Assembly: GCF_023156195.1 (NCBI RefSeq)
Contig: NZ_JAKUKA010000001.1
Span: 4,836,001-4,900,000, forward strand
Reading direction: 5' to 3'
Length of the DNA stretch: 64,000 nt
Source: Chitinophaga sedimenti
Lineage (GTDB): Bacteria > Bacteroidota > Bacteroidia > Chitinophagales > Chitinophagaceae
Below the pieces are notes generated by a model. That model was not told the DNA's origin, searched no databases, and saw only the letters and a program-made list of their open reading frames with translations. A program made the translations under genes and the position numbers. This document shows, one piece after another, positions 55,360-64,000 of this stretch (position 1 is the first letter of the stretch; each line of letters opens with the position of its first letter).

Positions 55360-55949
55360 ATGAGCAAATTTCTACTCTTTTTTATGTTGATGGGATATAC
55401 CGCCATGGCACAAAAGCCACGGGCACTAAAGGTCGTGTTCGAGTACGACGCCCGCCCTAACCAGGCCGATACGGTTTTCCACGATATCAACACCCAGATC
55501 ACCACCGCCGACTTTACCGGTCGGCCGTCACGCAGCGGGCCCAGCGAAGCGGTCAGTTTCACCAGTTTTTCCTACGAAGGCGGCAGCCGGCAAACCCCGG
55601 ATTCGCTGATCGTTACGCTTTATTTACAAGTGTTTATGGTGAAAGGTTCCTCCCGGATTCGCGGATCGCTGTCGCTCTCGCACACCCCGGAACATGAGCA
55701 GCTGCATTTCGACATTACCCGGCTGGTGGGCGAGCGCTTCCGCCAAAAGGTGCTTAGCATGCCGCTTACTATCGATGATTACGACGGCCGCATCCAGTAC
55801 GAATACCGGAATCTTTCCGCGAAATGAACCGCCTGCAAAAGGAGTTCGATGCCGAAACCGGCAGCGGGCAGCAAAGCGCTGCGCAATCCAGCTGGAAAAT
55901 AAAGATCCGCCGCCAGCTGGCGGAACTGGGGGTTCAGCCAGCCAATTAA
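55360..55949 (+). CDS. Secreted hypothetical protein
   Basis: About 196 residues with a signal peptide (KFLLFFMLMGYTAMAQ). The body is beta-rich (VVFEYDARPNQADTVFHDIN, SLSLSHTPEHEQLHFDITRL). The frame breaks near 55821 (T3 for T4); the repaired tail (NRLQKEFDAETGSGQQSAAQ, KIRRQLAELGVQPAN) is helical and charged. No family recognised. It is divergent from paaA and 29 nt upstream of the S41 peptidase. Confidence 0.6.
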
Positions 55950-55978
55950 TCGCAGAAAAAATCGTTATCTTTCTACAT

Positions 55979-57380
55979 ATGAAGAAACAACTTATCCTTT
56001 CTTTGATCGCTGCGCCCGTGTTGCTGTTTTCTTCCTGCAAAAAAAAGGACGATACAAGTGGTGCCGATAATACCTATGTAAACAACTGGATTTACGAAAG
56101 CATGAATTACTGGTACTATTGGAATACCAACATGCCGCAAAATCCGAACAGATCAACGGACCCGGAAACGTTTTTCTACAGCCTGCTCAAAAAGCCCGAC
56201 GATCGCTTTTCCTGGATCGAAAGTGATTATCAGCAGCTGTTAGGCGAGTTATCCGGTGTTAGCAAGGAGGCGGGGTACGACTTTTCGCTGTTCCTCTATG
56301 GCGGTAACAAACTGGGCGGACAAATCTTGTATGTAAAAAGGGCTCTCCTGCCGAAGCTGCCGGCCTCAAACGCGGTGATTATTTCTTTAAAGTCAACAAC
56401 AGCACGTTTACTTACACTTCGCAGGCAGTCGCTAACGCAATGGTGGCCCTGTTGTCCAAAGATCACTCGCTGAGCATTGGCACATACAACTCTACCAGCC
56501 GCGATTTCGACCTGACCAAAACGATACCGCTCACCGTGGTGGCTTTCGCAGAAAACCCGCTGTACCTCGATACGGTCTATACCCTCAACGGTCATACAAC
56601 CGGCTATCTCGTGTACAACTTCTTCGCACCTGGCCCAACGGATAATTCTACCGCGTACGACGATGCTGTTGATGCCGCGTTCGGGCGTTTCAAAGCCAAA
56701 GGCGTTACAGATCTTGTTTTGGACCTGCGTTACAATCCCGGCGGAAACGAAATTTCCACCATTAACCTGGCCAGCCTGATTGTAAAAGGAGCAACTACCA
56801 ACGACGAATTTTTCCATCGCGAATACAACAGTAAGGTATTGGAAGCCATCAAAAAGATGGGGAAGAGGCATTATTAAGTCGCAAGTTTATCAGTAAAACA
56901 GCAAACATTGGAGCCGGACTGCAAAAATTTGTTGTTATTACATCCGACCATACTGCCAGTGCCAGCGAACTGATTATTAACGGGCTGCGCCCGTATATGC
57001 CGGTGATCATCATTGGCGATACCACGTACGGTAAAAACGTTGGCTCCACCACGTTGTACCGCGAGGGCGACCGCCGTAACAAGTGGGGCCTGCAGCCGAT
57101 CATTACCAAGGCGTTCAACAAGAACAACCAATCGGATTACACTACGGGGTTTGCGCCGGACTTAGTCTTAAAAGAAGATATCGACCTGAAACCTTTCGGC
57201 GACATTACTGATCCGCTGCTGGCCGCTGCGCTCAATAAAATCAACGGACGGGTCGTGCTGCCGAAAATGGCGCCGCCGCGTTTCAATGCCACACCGGTTT
57301 CCAGCTCGCTGGACCATAAAGCATTCTCTTACCAGCTGATACAGCCGCGCGAAACATTGCCGTCCGTCTTCAGAAAATAG
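55979..57380 (+). CDS. S41 family C-terminal-processing-type peptidase, lipoprotein
   Basis: About 467 residues with a lipobox (LLFSSCKKK). An N-terminal helical domain (NNWIYESMNYWYYWNTNMPQ), then a PDZ-like region that appears after repair near 56335 (A5 for A6: KKGSPAEAAGLKRGDYFFKV), then the S41 core with DLVLDLRYNPGGN, the serine region TSDHTASASELIINGLRPYM and GKNVGSTTLY (catalytic lysine). A second break lies near 56860 (G4 for G5). It should be a Ser-Lys protease in the periplasm or on the surface. Confidence 0.88.
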
Positions 57381-57400
57381 CTTACTTGCATGCCATAATA

Positions 57401-57435
57401 AAAAAGAGCGGTCCTGTAAAAAGGCCGCTCTTTTT
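57401..57435. terminator. Bidirectional terminator
   Basis: AAAAAGAGCGG and CCGCTCTTTTT pair around a 13-nt loop; serves the S41 gene and the convergent M28 gene. Confidence 0.85.
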
Positions 57436-57452
57436 GCTTATCAGCGTACGTA

Positions 57453-58331
57453 TTAGTTTTTGTCTGCCGCCAGCACCACGTCCAGCACTGCCTTTGCTGC
57501 ATTATAAAACGCAGGCTGAATCTTCGAAAACTCATCGCCTGGCTTATGGTAATCCGGGTGATCTTCTACCCCGAAATATAAAAAGGGAATACCTTTTAGC
57601 TTAAACTCATAATGGTCGCTCTGGTTCGTCCAGTCGTTATGACCTTCATCCGGCTTATCGTGCCCCAACTTCAGGTTGATTGCGCTTTGCACCGCGGTTA
57701 CATACTTCTTCAGTTGTGGATAATGATACCCGCCGCTTACATACAGCTCGCTGTTGTCATTACGCCCAATCATATCCATATTGATGTTGAGCACAATTCG
57801 TTTAACCGGCACCGGTGGTTTCATCAAAAATGCTTTGGCGCCCTGCAGTCCCATTTCCTCCCCGTCAAACGCGGCAAAGATCAACGTATGCTGGGGAGGA
57901 TTCTTTTTAAAGTAACCGATCATGCCCAGCAAAGCCGACACGCCGGAGGCATTATCGTCCGCGCCGTTGTAAATACTGTCGGTACCATTTGCACGGCCAA
58001 TACCAACATGGTCGTAGTGCGCGGAAATCACAATCACGGAATCACTTTTACCGGGAATATAACCGTACAGGTTAGTGCCCATAATGCGTTTGTCTTTGGC
58101 GGAAAAATAAAACGGCTGCTCGTACGTATTGCTGAACGGCGTCAATCCCAGTTGCTTAAACCGGTCGAGCAAATACAACTGCGCCAGGCGATTGCCTTTC
58201 GTACCCGTTTTACGGCCTTCGAACTTGTCGTCCGACAAGGTTTTAATATCCTTTATCAATTGCACGGAATCAATTTGCGCGGACACGCGCAGCGTAGCGC
58301 AGCAGGCCAGCAGCAGGAGGAGTGTTTTCAT
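57453..58331 (-). CDS. Secreted M28 family metallopeptidase
   Basis: A 292-residue zinc aminopeptidase-type protein with signal peptide MKTLLLLLACCATLRVSAQ. The M28 residues are complete: SAHYDHVGIG, GADDNASGVSALLG, AFDGEEMGLQGAK, NMDMIGRND and the late histidine in HPDYHKPGDEF. It is shorter than the M28-PDZ protein at 4934 and lacks a PDZ domain. The ATG at 58331 lies just 3 nt after the U-run of a terminator-like hairpin, so how it is transcribed is unclear. The frame is intact. Confidence 0.9.
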   Translation of the reverse strand: MKTLLLLLACCATLRVSAQIDSVQLIKDIKTLSDDKFEGRKTGTKGNRLAQLYLLDRFKQLGLTPFSNTYEQPFYFSAKDKRIMGTNLYGYIPGKSDSVIVISAHYDHVGIGRANGTDSIYNGADDNASGVSALLGMIGYFKKNPPQHTLIFAAFDGEEMGLQGAKAFLMKPPVPVKRIVLNINMDMIGRNDNSELYVSGGYHYPQLKKYVTAVQSAINLKLGHDKPDEGHNDWTNQSDHYEFKLKGIPFLYFGVEDHPDYHKPGDEFSKIQPAFYNAAKAVLDVVLAADKN

Positions 58332-58333
58332 AC

Positions 58334-58371
58334 AAAAGGGCGTTTGCATATTATTAAATATACAAACGCCC
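58334..58371 (-). terminator. Terminator-like hairpin between feoB and the M28 start codon
   Basis: GGGCGTTTG (58338-58346) and CAAACGCCC (58363-58371) form a 9-bp stem; ATATT/AATAT extends it after one C-A mismatch. On the minus strand it runs into TTTTGT then the M28 ATG. Confidence 0.7.
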
Positions 58372-58390
58372 CGGTATATAGCGAAAAAGA

Positions 58391-60517
58391 TTAAGCGAAT
58401 ATCTGGTATACGGCCCAACTGCAAACGTAAGCCAGCAGCGTCATGTATACAAATTGCACCAGCGGATAGGTCCAGCTTTTGGTTTCTCGTTTCACCACGG
58501 CCATGGTACTCATACATTGCATGGCGAACGCGTAGAAGATCATTAATGAAAGTCCGGTCGCGAAAGTGTACACCGGGGAACCGTCTTTCCAGGTTGCCTG
58601 CGCCATTTTTTCGCGCAGTGGCGCGTTGTTGCTGTCATCATCTTCATCCACACTATAAATAATGGCCATAGTACCTACAAATACTTCGCGCGCGGCGAAC
58701 GAAGAAATCAATGCAATACCGATCTTCCAGTCAAAACCAAGTGGCCTAACCACCGGCTCTATCGCGTGGCCAAGAATACCTGCGTAGGAATTTGCCAGCT
58801 TTTCAGATGCCATACCATGTTCCAGTTCCTGTATTTGTGCGGTATCGGTAGTTTGTTCTAGCTGCGCACTGTAACGGCTTTCAATCTCGTTCATCCGTTT
58901 GCTGGGGCCATAAGAAGCCGGGAACCAGAGTACGATGGAAATCACCATGATTACTTTACCGGCATCGGTTACAAAGATTTTTGCTTTTTCTACCATGGTT
59001 ACGCCAACGTTTTTCCAGCGGGGGCGCGGTAAACGGGCAGCTCCATGATAAAATAGCTTTTCTCCTTTATTTTGATGAAGAATTTCATGAGGGCGGCAAT
59101 GAATATCGCCATAAAGAACCCAAGCAGGTATAACACCATCATCGCCAGACCCTGCAGACTGAGGAAGCCGAGTACTTTCGTATCCGGTATCACCAGGGCG
59201 ATCATCATGGAGTAAATGGGCAGTCGCGCCGAGCAGCTCATGAGCGGCGTTACCATAATGGTGATCAGCCGCTCTTTTCGGTTTTCAATATTACGGGCGG
59301 CCATGATCGCAGGCACGGCACAGGCCACACCGCTGATCAGCGGCATTACCGATTTACCGTTCAGCCCTACCTGGCGCATGAGGCGATCGGTCAAAAAGCT
59401 GATACGCGCCATGTAGCCAGTATCTTCCAGTAAAGTGATTAACCCAAACAGGATCATGATCTGCGGTACAAACACGATAATACCGCCCAAACCGGCAACG
59501 ATGCCGTTGATGAGCAGGTCGGTGAATGTATTTTCGGGCAACACGCCGGACAGCCATCCCTGGAAACCCGCCATAGACGTGTCGATGAGGTCTTGTGGGT
59601 AAGAGGCCAGCCAGAAAATACTCTGGAACAGGAGGAACATCACCACGAGCAGAATCGCATAACCCCAGAAACGGTGCAACAGGATGTTATCGATCTTATC
59701 CGTTTGCATCTTTGTTTCCAAGGGGTCTTTTTCCACCACCGTCACATTCATGATATGCTTGATGCGGGCGTAACGCTGCATGATTTCCTCGGCCTGCACC
59801 TTGGTTTTATTAAACTTGTGCTGTTGCAGGTTGTTGCTGATGCGGCTTTTCTGCGTATCATCCAGGAAAGGTAATTCGCTGACATTCACGGCAATATGCA
59901 ACGCCGCATAATCGCTCACGTTTTCAAACTCGCGCTGCACCGCATCCAGTACTTCCGGCGCAAGGGCTTTATTATCAATGAAATCGCGCGAAGGCACCCC
60001 GAACTTCTGTTGTGCGATCAGTTCAATATTCTTTTTTAACTCTGGAATGCCTTTATTTTTCTTGGGTTGATGGCGACCACCGGCACACCAAGTTCTCTTT
60101 CCAATCCCATCAGGTCTATTTCCACACCTTTCTTGCGGGCAATGTCCATCATGGTAAGACCAATAATCACAGGCTTTTTCAGATCGATGATCTGGGAACA
60201 GAAGAGAAGGTTGCGTTTCAGGTTAGATGCATCTGCAATAATGAGGATGATGTCTGGCGCATCTTCGCTTTTCATGTCGATGAGCACGTCGTAGGTCACA
60301 AACTCATCGGCACTTTTGGGATACAAACTGTAAGTACCGGGCAGGTCAATAATGTTGCCGGTCAACTGTTCCGATATTTTAGCGGTACCGGTTTTCTTAT
60401 CCACGGTAACACCGGGGAAGTTGCTGACTTTCTGGTTTAATCCTGTGAGTGCGTTAAAAGAGAACTCTTACCGCTGTTGGGATTGCCAACGAGCGCAATG
60501 TTTATTGGAACCTGCAT
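58391..60517 (-). CDS. feoB: Ferrous iron transporter FeoB
   Basis: A G-protein-linked Fe(II) permease of about 709 residues after repair. The G domain has G1 GNPNSGKSSLF, G3 DLPGTYSLYP and an odd G4 (LTMMD; the usual Asn of NxxD is Thr). The membrane part has FVPQIMILFGLITLLEDTGY with the first gate-type motif, SVMPLISGVACAVPAIMAAR and IALISSFAAREVFVGTMAII with the second. Breaks lie near 60464 (T4 for T5), 60060 (one A short) and 59013 (C5 for C6). No feoA is seen upstream. Confidence 0.93.
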
Positions 60518-60655
60518 CCTTTATCTTACCTCAGCGTTTAATAGAAAGTGCAAAACTAAGCATTAATCGGGGAGGCGGTTGCTCATATCGGGAAAAAACC
60601 AGCAATTCCAGGGTCAAAATCATCCTTTTATGATCATTTTAACGTATAAAAATGG

Positions 60656-60682
60656 AAAAACCGCGGTGGATACCGCGGTTTT
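60656..60682. terminator. Bidirectional hairpin terminator after the PspC gene
   Basis: ACCGCGGT and ACCGCGGT (self-complementary arms) form an 8-bp stem with A- and T-runs on both sides. Confidence 0.75.
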
Positions 60683-60728
60683 CAGATTGCTTCGAAACTA
60701 AACTTATTGTGACAAATTATTGCGCTTA

Positions 60729-62581
60729 TTAACGGTACATCCGGAAAAGGAAGGAGGCGGTTTCAACGGCCACCATCGCGCCCTTGCTGTACTTGTTGCC
60801 TTCGTCGCTGTTATCCACCGGGGTAATTGCGGCAGTAGGCTTGCTGGTATCCGACGGTTTGTAGCGGTAACGATTATCGTTCTGCTGTTTCGCCGGCACT
60901 ATTACGGTATCCATCCGCTCGCGGTATTCTTTTTCCACCTTTTCGCGGATCTCCTTCTCCCGTTCCTCTCTTCTGCGATTTTCGCGCTGCCGGCGGGGAT
61001 TGTCGAGGCCGTCAGTTTCCATACGCAGTTCCACCCTGTCTTGTTCGTCAAAGTCGTCCCAATCCAGCCTTTCTTCATTTCTCCAACCGTAACGGTCAAA
61101 GTTAAATGCGCGGTAGGCTTCTTTTTCTACGGTCAGACTTTTACCCACCGGCACTGGATGATCAGTACTACTTCCTGATTGCGGTACGATGCATTTTTCG
61201 CAAGGGCAAAGCCGTTGGGAATGATCAATACCGAATCCTGTTGTTCTGGCACAAAACGCAGCAGGCTGATGTACCGTTTCGCGTCGGCCACGTTGCGGCC
61301 GCGTGATTTCTTTACGATAAACACCTGGAAATCATTGTTGCTGCTTTCTTCTATCCTGATATGCACGTCATTAACAATAGTGGTATCGTCCAGTACGCGA
61401 AGATCATGTCCGAAGAACCAATGCCTGTCTGTACCCAGCATATCTTCCTGCGCTCTTAATATCAGCTTGCCATTAGAGGGCTGGCGGATGTAAAACGTTT
61501 CCCGCGGATTTTTCCATTCGGCATTAAAATCCTTGAACACAGAGGCAAGAAGCCAGATGCCGAATACGATACCCAACAGCCACAGGAAACCTAGGCTCAT
61601 ACCGGCGTATTTATTGGGCTGTCCAACGCCGCTGGTTTTGCGCAGCAGGTAGATAACGATGGATACGATAGGCACACCGAACAGCAGCACAATGGTGGGC
61701 CAGAAGAGGAAGGATTGTGCGCCTTCAGCCAGAAATATATCTTTTACGGAAAGGGCCTCAGAAAAGAATGTTACACCAATGAGGGCAGCGATCATGCTTA
61801 ACAGCACCACTACCGCAACAAACATGAACAAACCTTTTGTTAAAAACACCAGCACATTACGCAATCCGATAACAAAACCGTTAATAGCATTACCGGCCTC
61901 CTTACCAAACTGTTTTCCTCGGCCCTGAGAAAAATTTTTGAAATCATCTCCCATGCTCCCCACACGTTGTTTGAACGCGTTCATTTCCTCCTGCACTGCA
62001 TTTTTTATATTATTGACGTCTACCCGCTCGCCGCGCATTTCCAGCTTTTCAGCGGCGGTAAAGGCCTCCGGGGTAGCAATCCATATTATAAAGTACACCA
62101 CGATGCCGGTACCGAAGCCGCCAATCGCCAGCAGGGCGAAGATGATACGGAACACCAGCGGATCTATATTGAAATACGCGCCCAGGCCACCGCACACACC
62201 ACCGAGGATCTTAGCTTCCGGGTCGCGGTAAAAACGTTTGCGGGGACGTGTATAATAGTAGGGGTCAGCGCCGGGTTGTGATTGATTGCCTGTTTCTGCA
62301 CTGGCGCCGGTTTTAGCGTCCTGGTCAAACTGCTCGGGCGTTCCCATGGAGGTTTTCACCTCCTGCACATCTGCATCTGTAATGCAATGCGCGCCTTTAC
62401 GCAACTTGTCCTGGAAAATTTCCGCTATACGGCTTTCAATATCACTTACAATCTCATCGGCGCCATCCTCCTGCGAAAAATATCGCTTCAGGCTGTCGAG
62501 ATACTGTCGCAGTATCTCATAAGCACTGTCCTCTATGGGTATCAGGCGGGAGGAGAGGTTTATGTTGATGATCTTTTTCAT
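60729..62581 (-). CDS. PspC-domain envelope stress protein
   Basis: About 617 residues. An N-terminal cytoplasmic domain (MKKIININLSSRLIPIEDSA, then a DEIVSDIESRIAEIFQDKL helix) precedes the PspC core (FYRDPEAKILGGVCGGLGAYF, IVVYFIIWIATPEAF) and several membrane helices, then a beta-rich C-terminal domain (DTTIVNDVHIRIEESS) and a charged coiled tail (RRQRENRRREEREKEIREKV). The break near 61139 (one G short) splits this tail from the body. PspC senses membrane damage in other bacteria. It is encoded 36 nt after the PadR regulator. Confidence 0.88.
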
Positions 62582-62617
62582 TTCGAAAGGAGATTTAGGT
62601 TTTAGGTCTTGTATCTT

Positions 62618-62956
62618 TTATTCGGATGGAGGATTTTTTGTTAACTGGTGAACGGCGTTAGCCAGTTCATTCCATGTACTTTCAAGGTCTTTGTAAAAAG
62701 CTTCTCCTTTATCTGTCATGGAAAAGTATTTGCGGGGCGGACCGGAGCTGCTTTCTACCCAGCGGTAGGTGAGAAACTCCGCGTTCTTGAGCCTGGTGAG
62801 CAATGGGTATAAGGTCCCTTCAAGAATATCCAGCTTCGCCTCTTTCATCTTTTCTATAATGTCTGAAGGATAAGCCTCGCCTTGCTTGATGATAGAGAGG
62901 ATGCAGAATTCCAGCACCCCTTTCCTCATCTGCGATTGTGTGTTATCAATATTCAT
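62618..62956 (-). CDS. PadR family transcriptional regulator
   Basis: A 112-residue winged-helix protein: RKGVLEFCILSIIKQGEAYP, SDIIEKMKEAKLDILEGTLY, PLLTRLKNAEFLTYRW and the wing SSGPPRKYFSMTDKG, all typical of PadR. It is upstream of and likely cotranscribed with the PspC gene, a common Bacteroidota pairing in which the regulator controls its own operon. A full promoter is found at 63028-63056. The frame is intact. Confidence 0.93.
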   Translation of the reverse strand: MNIDNTQSQMRKGVLEFCILSIIKQGEAYPSDIIEKMKEAKLDILEGTLYPLLTRLKNAEFLTYRWVESSSGPPRKYFSMTDKGEAFYKDLESTWNELANAVHQLTKNPPSE

Positions 62957-63027
62957 GGCAAGTGAGCTTTGGTCTTTTTCGTCAATTTTCCCCGTTTTGT
63001 TTTACGGTTATGATCAACTTGACAATA

Positions 63028-63056
63028 CAAAAATAGGACTTTTTAGTACTGTGCAA
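63028..63056 (-). promoter_or_regulatory. Promoter of the padR-pspC operon
   Basis: TATTTTTG (63028-63035) with TTG (63054-63056) 18 nt upstream on the minus strand: a full consensus match. The ~370-nt gap to the next gene holds this, a T-rich stretch and the plus-strand promoter, but no gene. Confidence 0.65.
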
Positions 63057-63292
63057 TACCGAATACCATATAAAGCAAAATAATTGGCTAAGGATATTAC
63101 CATTATTAAACCTAAAACCCTCGTCTGTATTCATTTTCCAAAGAAAAATCTATTTTTTCCGGTATTTTGGAAAAGTGACGAACGGTAATTTTGGCGGGAC
63201 GAACAACCGTTCCTGGGAATAAGTTGTGGATAAGCTCGTCTGCTTTTTGTAAATAGTTATCCATTTAACATTTTTTTTTTTCATGGTTTTTG

Positions 63293-63322
63293 TTTGATTA
63301 TAGCCAGAGCATTTTATTTTTG
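63293..63322 (+). promoter_or_regulatory. Promoter of the small gene at 63329
   Basis: TTTG (63293-63296), 18 nt, TATTTTTG (63315-63322): a full consensus match. The ATG follows 6 nt later, so the mRNA would be leaderless. Confidence 0.6.
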
Positions 63323-63328
63323 CTGTAG

Positions 63329-63639
63329 ATGGTAAAAAGTTATTGAGCATATTGCTTCTCAGCCTGATGTGTATTCAGGTACTTCCGATCAAGGAAGTAG
63401 GCAAGCTTTTATTCAATAACCAGATTGTAGAAGAGCATGTGGACAGCTCCGCTGAAAACGGTTGCAACCAGAAGTGCGGCTTCAAACAACTGAAAGACTT
63501 TTACGGTAGAAACTTTGAGCTGAGCGAGCAGTTCGAGCATGCGCTGATCGTCAGCATCACGCATTACCAGCTGTTCGAAAACATTTCCAGCGGCCCTATC
63601 AAAGAGATACATACCCCCCTCCGAACAATTCCTCTATAG
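63329..63639 (+). CDS. Small secreted or membrane-anchored protein before the SulP gene
   Basis: About 103 residues. Repaired at ~63337 (A5 for A6), it starts MVKKLLSILLLSLMCIQVLP, a signal or anchor segment. The mature part has a Cys pair (GCNQKCG) and helices (FKQLKDFYGRNFELSEQFEH). It recalls unnamed small proteins found before SulP/carbonic anhydrase genes. Function unknown. Confidence 0.55.
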
Positions 63640-63748
63640 TATAACTCAACTTGCACCGCGCCTGGTGCATATTTTTACCTTTTCACACACGCTTTAATTT
63701 CAAACTGGCAGACGCTTCTCCACGTCCTGAAATGGGCCCCGGCAACTG

Positions 63749-63756
63749 TATTTTTG
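63749..63756 (+). promoter_or_regulatory. -7 promoter element for the SulP gene
   Basis: TATTTTTG fits TAnnTTTG, 67 nt before the ATG at 63824. No -33 TTG at the right distance. Confidence 0.4.
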
Positions 63757-63823
63757 TGCACAGTTTCCGGCAACCGTTGGTAGGGGAGTGGGTGCAATAA
63801 CGTCTGAGCAAATCTCGAAAACC

Positions 63824-64000
63824 ATGAACAAGACATCGCCCTTTTCAAATGTAAAAGGAGACCTGTCCTCAGGACTCGTCGTATTCCTAATTGCGGTCCC
63901 GCTATGCCTCGGTATTGCACTGGCCTCCGGAGCACCGCTCTTTTCCGGCATGATAGCCGGTATTGTCGGCGGCATTGTAGTCGGCAGCCTCAGCGGCTCT
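63824..64000 (+). CDS. SulP family inorganic anion transporter, N-terminal part
   Basis: The first 59 residues of a SulP permease, cut by the window edge. Start MNKTSPFSNVKGDLSSGLVV, then the first membrane helices VFLIAVPLCLGIALASGAPL and GMIAGIVGGIVVGSLSG, the usual SulP opening. Members carry sulfate, bicarbonate or other anions; in Bacteroidota a carbonic anhydrase gene often follows, but it lies outside the window. Confidence 0.85.
   Translation, partial: MNKTSPFSNVKGDLSSGLVVFLIAVPLCLGIALASGAPLFSGMIAGIVGGIVVGSLSGS

Noticed and set aside
63260..63282. T-run near 63271 as a terminator
   Set aside because: No stem precedes the T-run on either strand; it is just AT-rich spacer upstream of a promoter.
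1..64000. Mass pseudogenisation
   Set aside because: The breaks are nearly all single-base changes in short runs, the codons on both sides stay conserved, and intact and broken genes are mixed even within operons. A sequencing or assembly cause is far simpler.

Overview
The window looks like an ordinary chromosomal stretch of a Chitinophaga-like member of the Bacteroidota (family Chitinophagaceae). Evidence: the promoter signature TTG/TTTG, 18-23 nt, TAnnTTTG recurs upstream of many genes on both strands; Shine-Dalgarno sites are largely absent; GLPGLI proteins, an outer-membrane beta-barrel receptor with a CarboxypepD-like N-terminus, many SPII lipoproteins, futalosine-type menaquinone synthesis and PadR/PspC pairs are all present. 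I see no tRNA, rRNA, CRISPR array, transposase or integrase.

Reading note: about half of the genes are interrupted by one to six single-base frame changes. Nearly all can be repaired by restoring one base, usually in an A, T, G or C run, and the repaired reading frames then match whole protein families. I therefore annotate each such gene as one CDS across the break. This pattern points to indel errors in a long-read assembly rather than to mass gene decay.

Layout. 1-4.8 kb: SWIM/SNF2 helicase (partial), a ComB-like phosphatase, an SRPBCC protein and gcvT, all on the minus strand. 4.9-9.9 kb: a secreted M28-PDZ peptidase, a lipoprotein, a Nudix protein, a TonB-plug-like secreted protein and a beta-barrel protein on the plus strand. 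9.9-16 kb: a thiamine operon (thiS-thiC-tenI-like-thiD-thiE-thiG-thiH, minus strand) behind a TPP riboswitch; thiF is missing. 16-22.9 kb: small lipoprotein and membrane genes, dnaN, a protein like the N-terminal part of S41 peptidases, a TlpA-like thioredoxin protein and an MFS transporter. 22.9-26 kb: kdnA, kdsB and kdnB, a cluster predicted to make and activate 8-amino-Kdo for lipid A/LPS. 26-35.9 kb: amidohydrolase, two M16 peptidases, an aspartic protease, mqnC, a lipoprotein, a GNAT acetyltransferase and a TIM-barrel protein.

36-43 kb: a GLPGLI protein plus a large outer-membrane beta-barrel protein, divergent from a histidine kinase and an OmpR-type regulator; the shared intergenic region carries a 26-bp direct repeat that looks like a response-regulator site. 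43-49.3 kb: cell-wall and envelope genes (L,D-transpeptidase-like, YiiX-like, GH25), two CAP-domain lipoproteins flanking a large inverted repeat, and a radical SAM/SPASM protein. 49.4-55.2 kb: YtxH, holin-like and AI-2E genes, nadD, and paaABCD (phenylacetyl-CoA epoxidase). 55.3-64 kb: S41 and M28 peptidases, FeoB, PspC with PadR, and the start of a SulP anion transporter.

No clearly new defence or mobile system is visible. The strongest leads are the Kdo8N cluster, the regulatory repeat beside the two-component genes, the nine-base box array and inverted repeat around the CAP genes, and a dispersed intergenic repeat.
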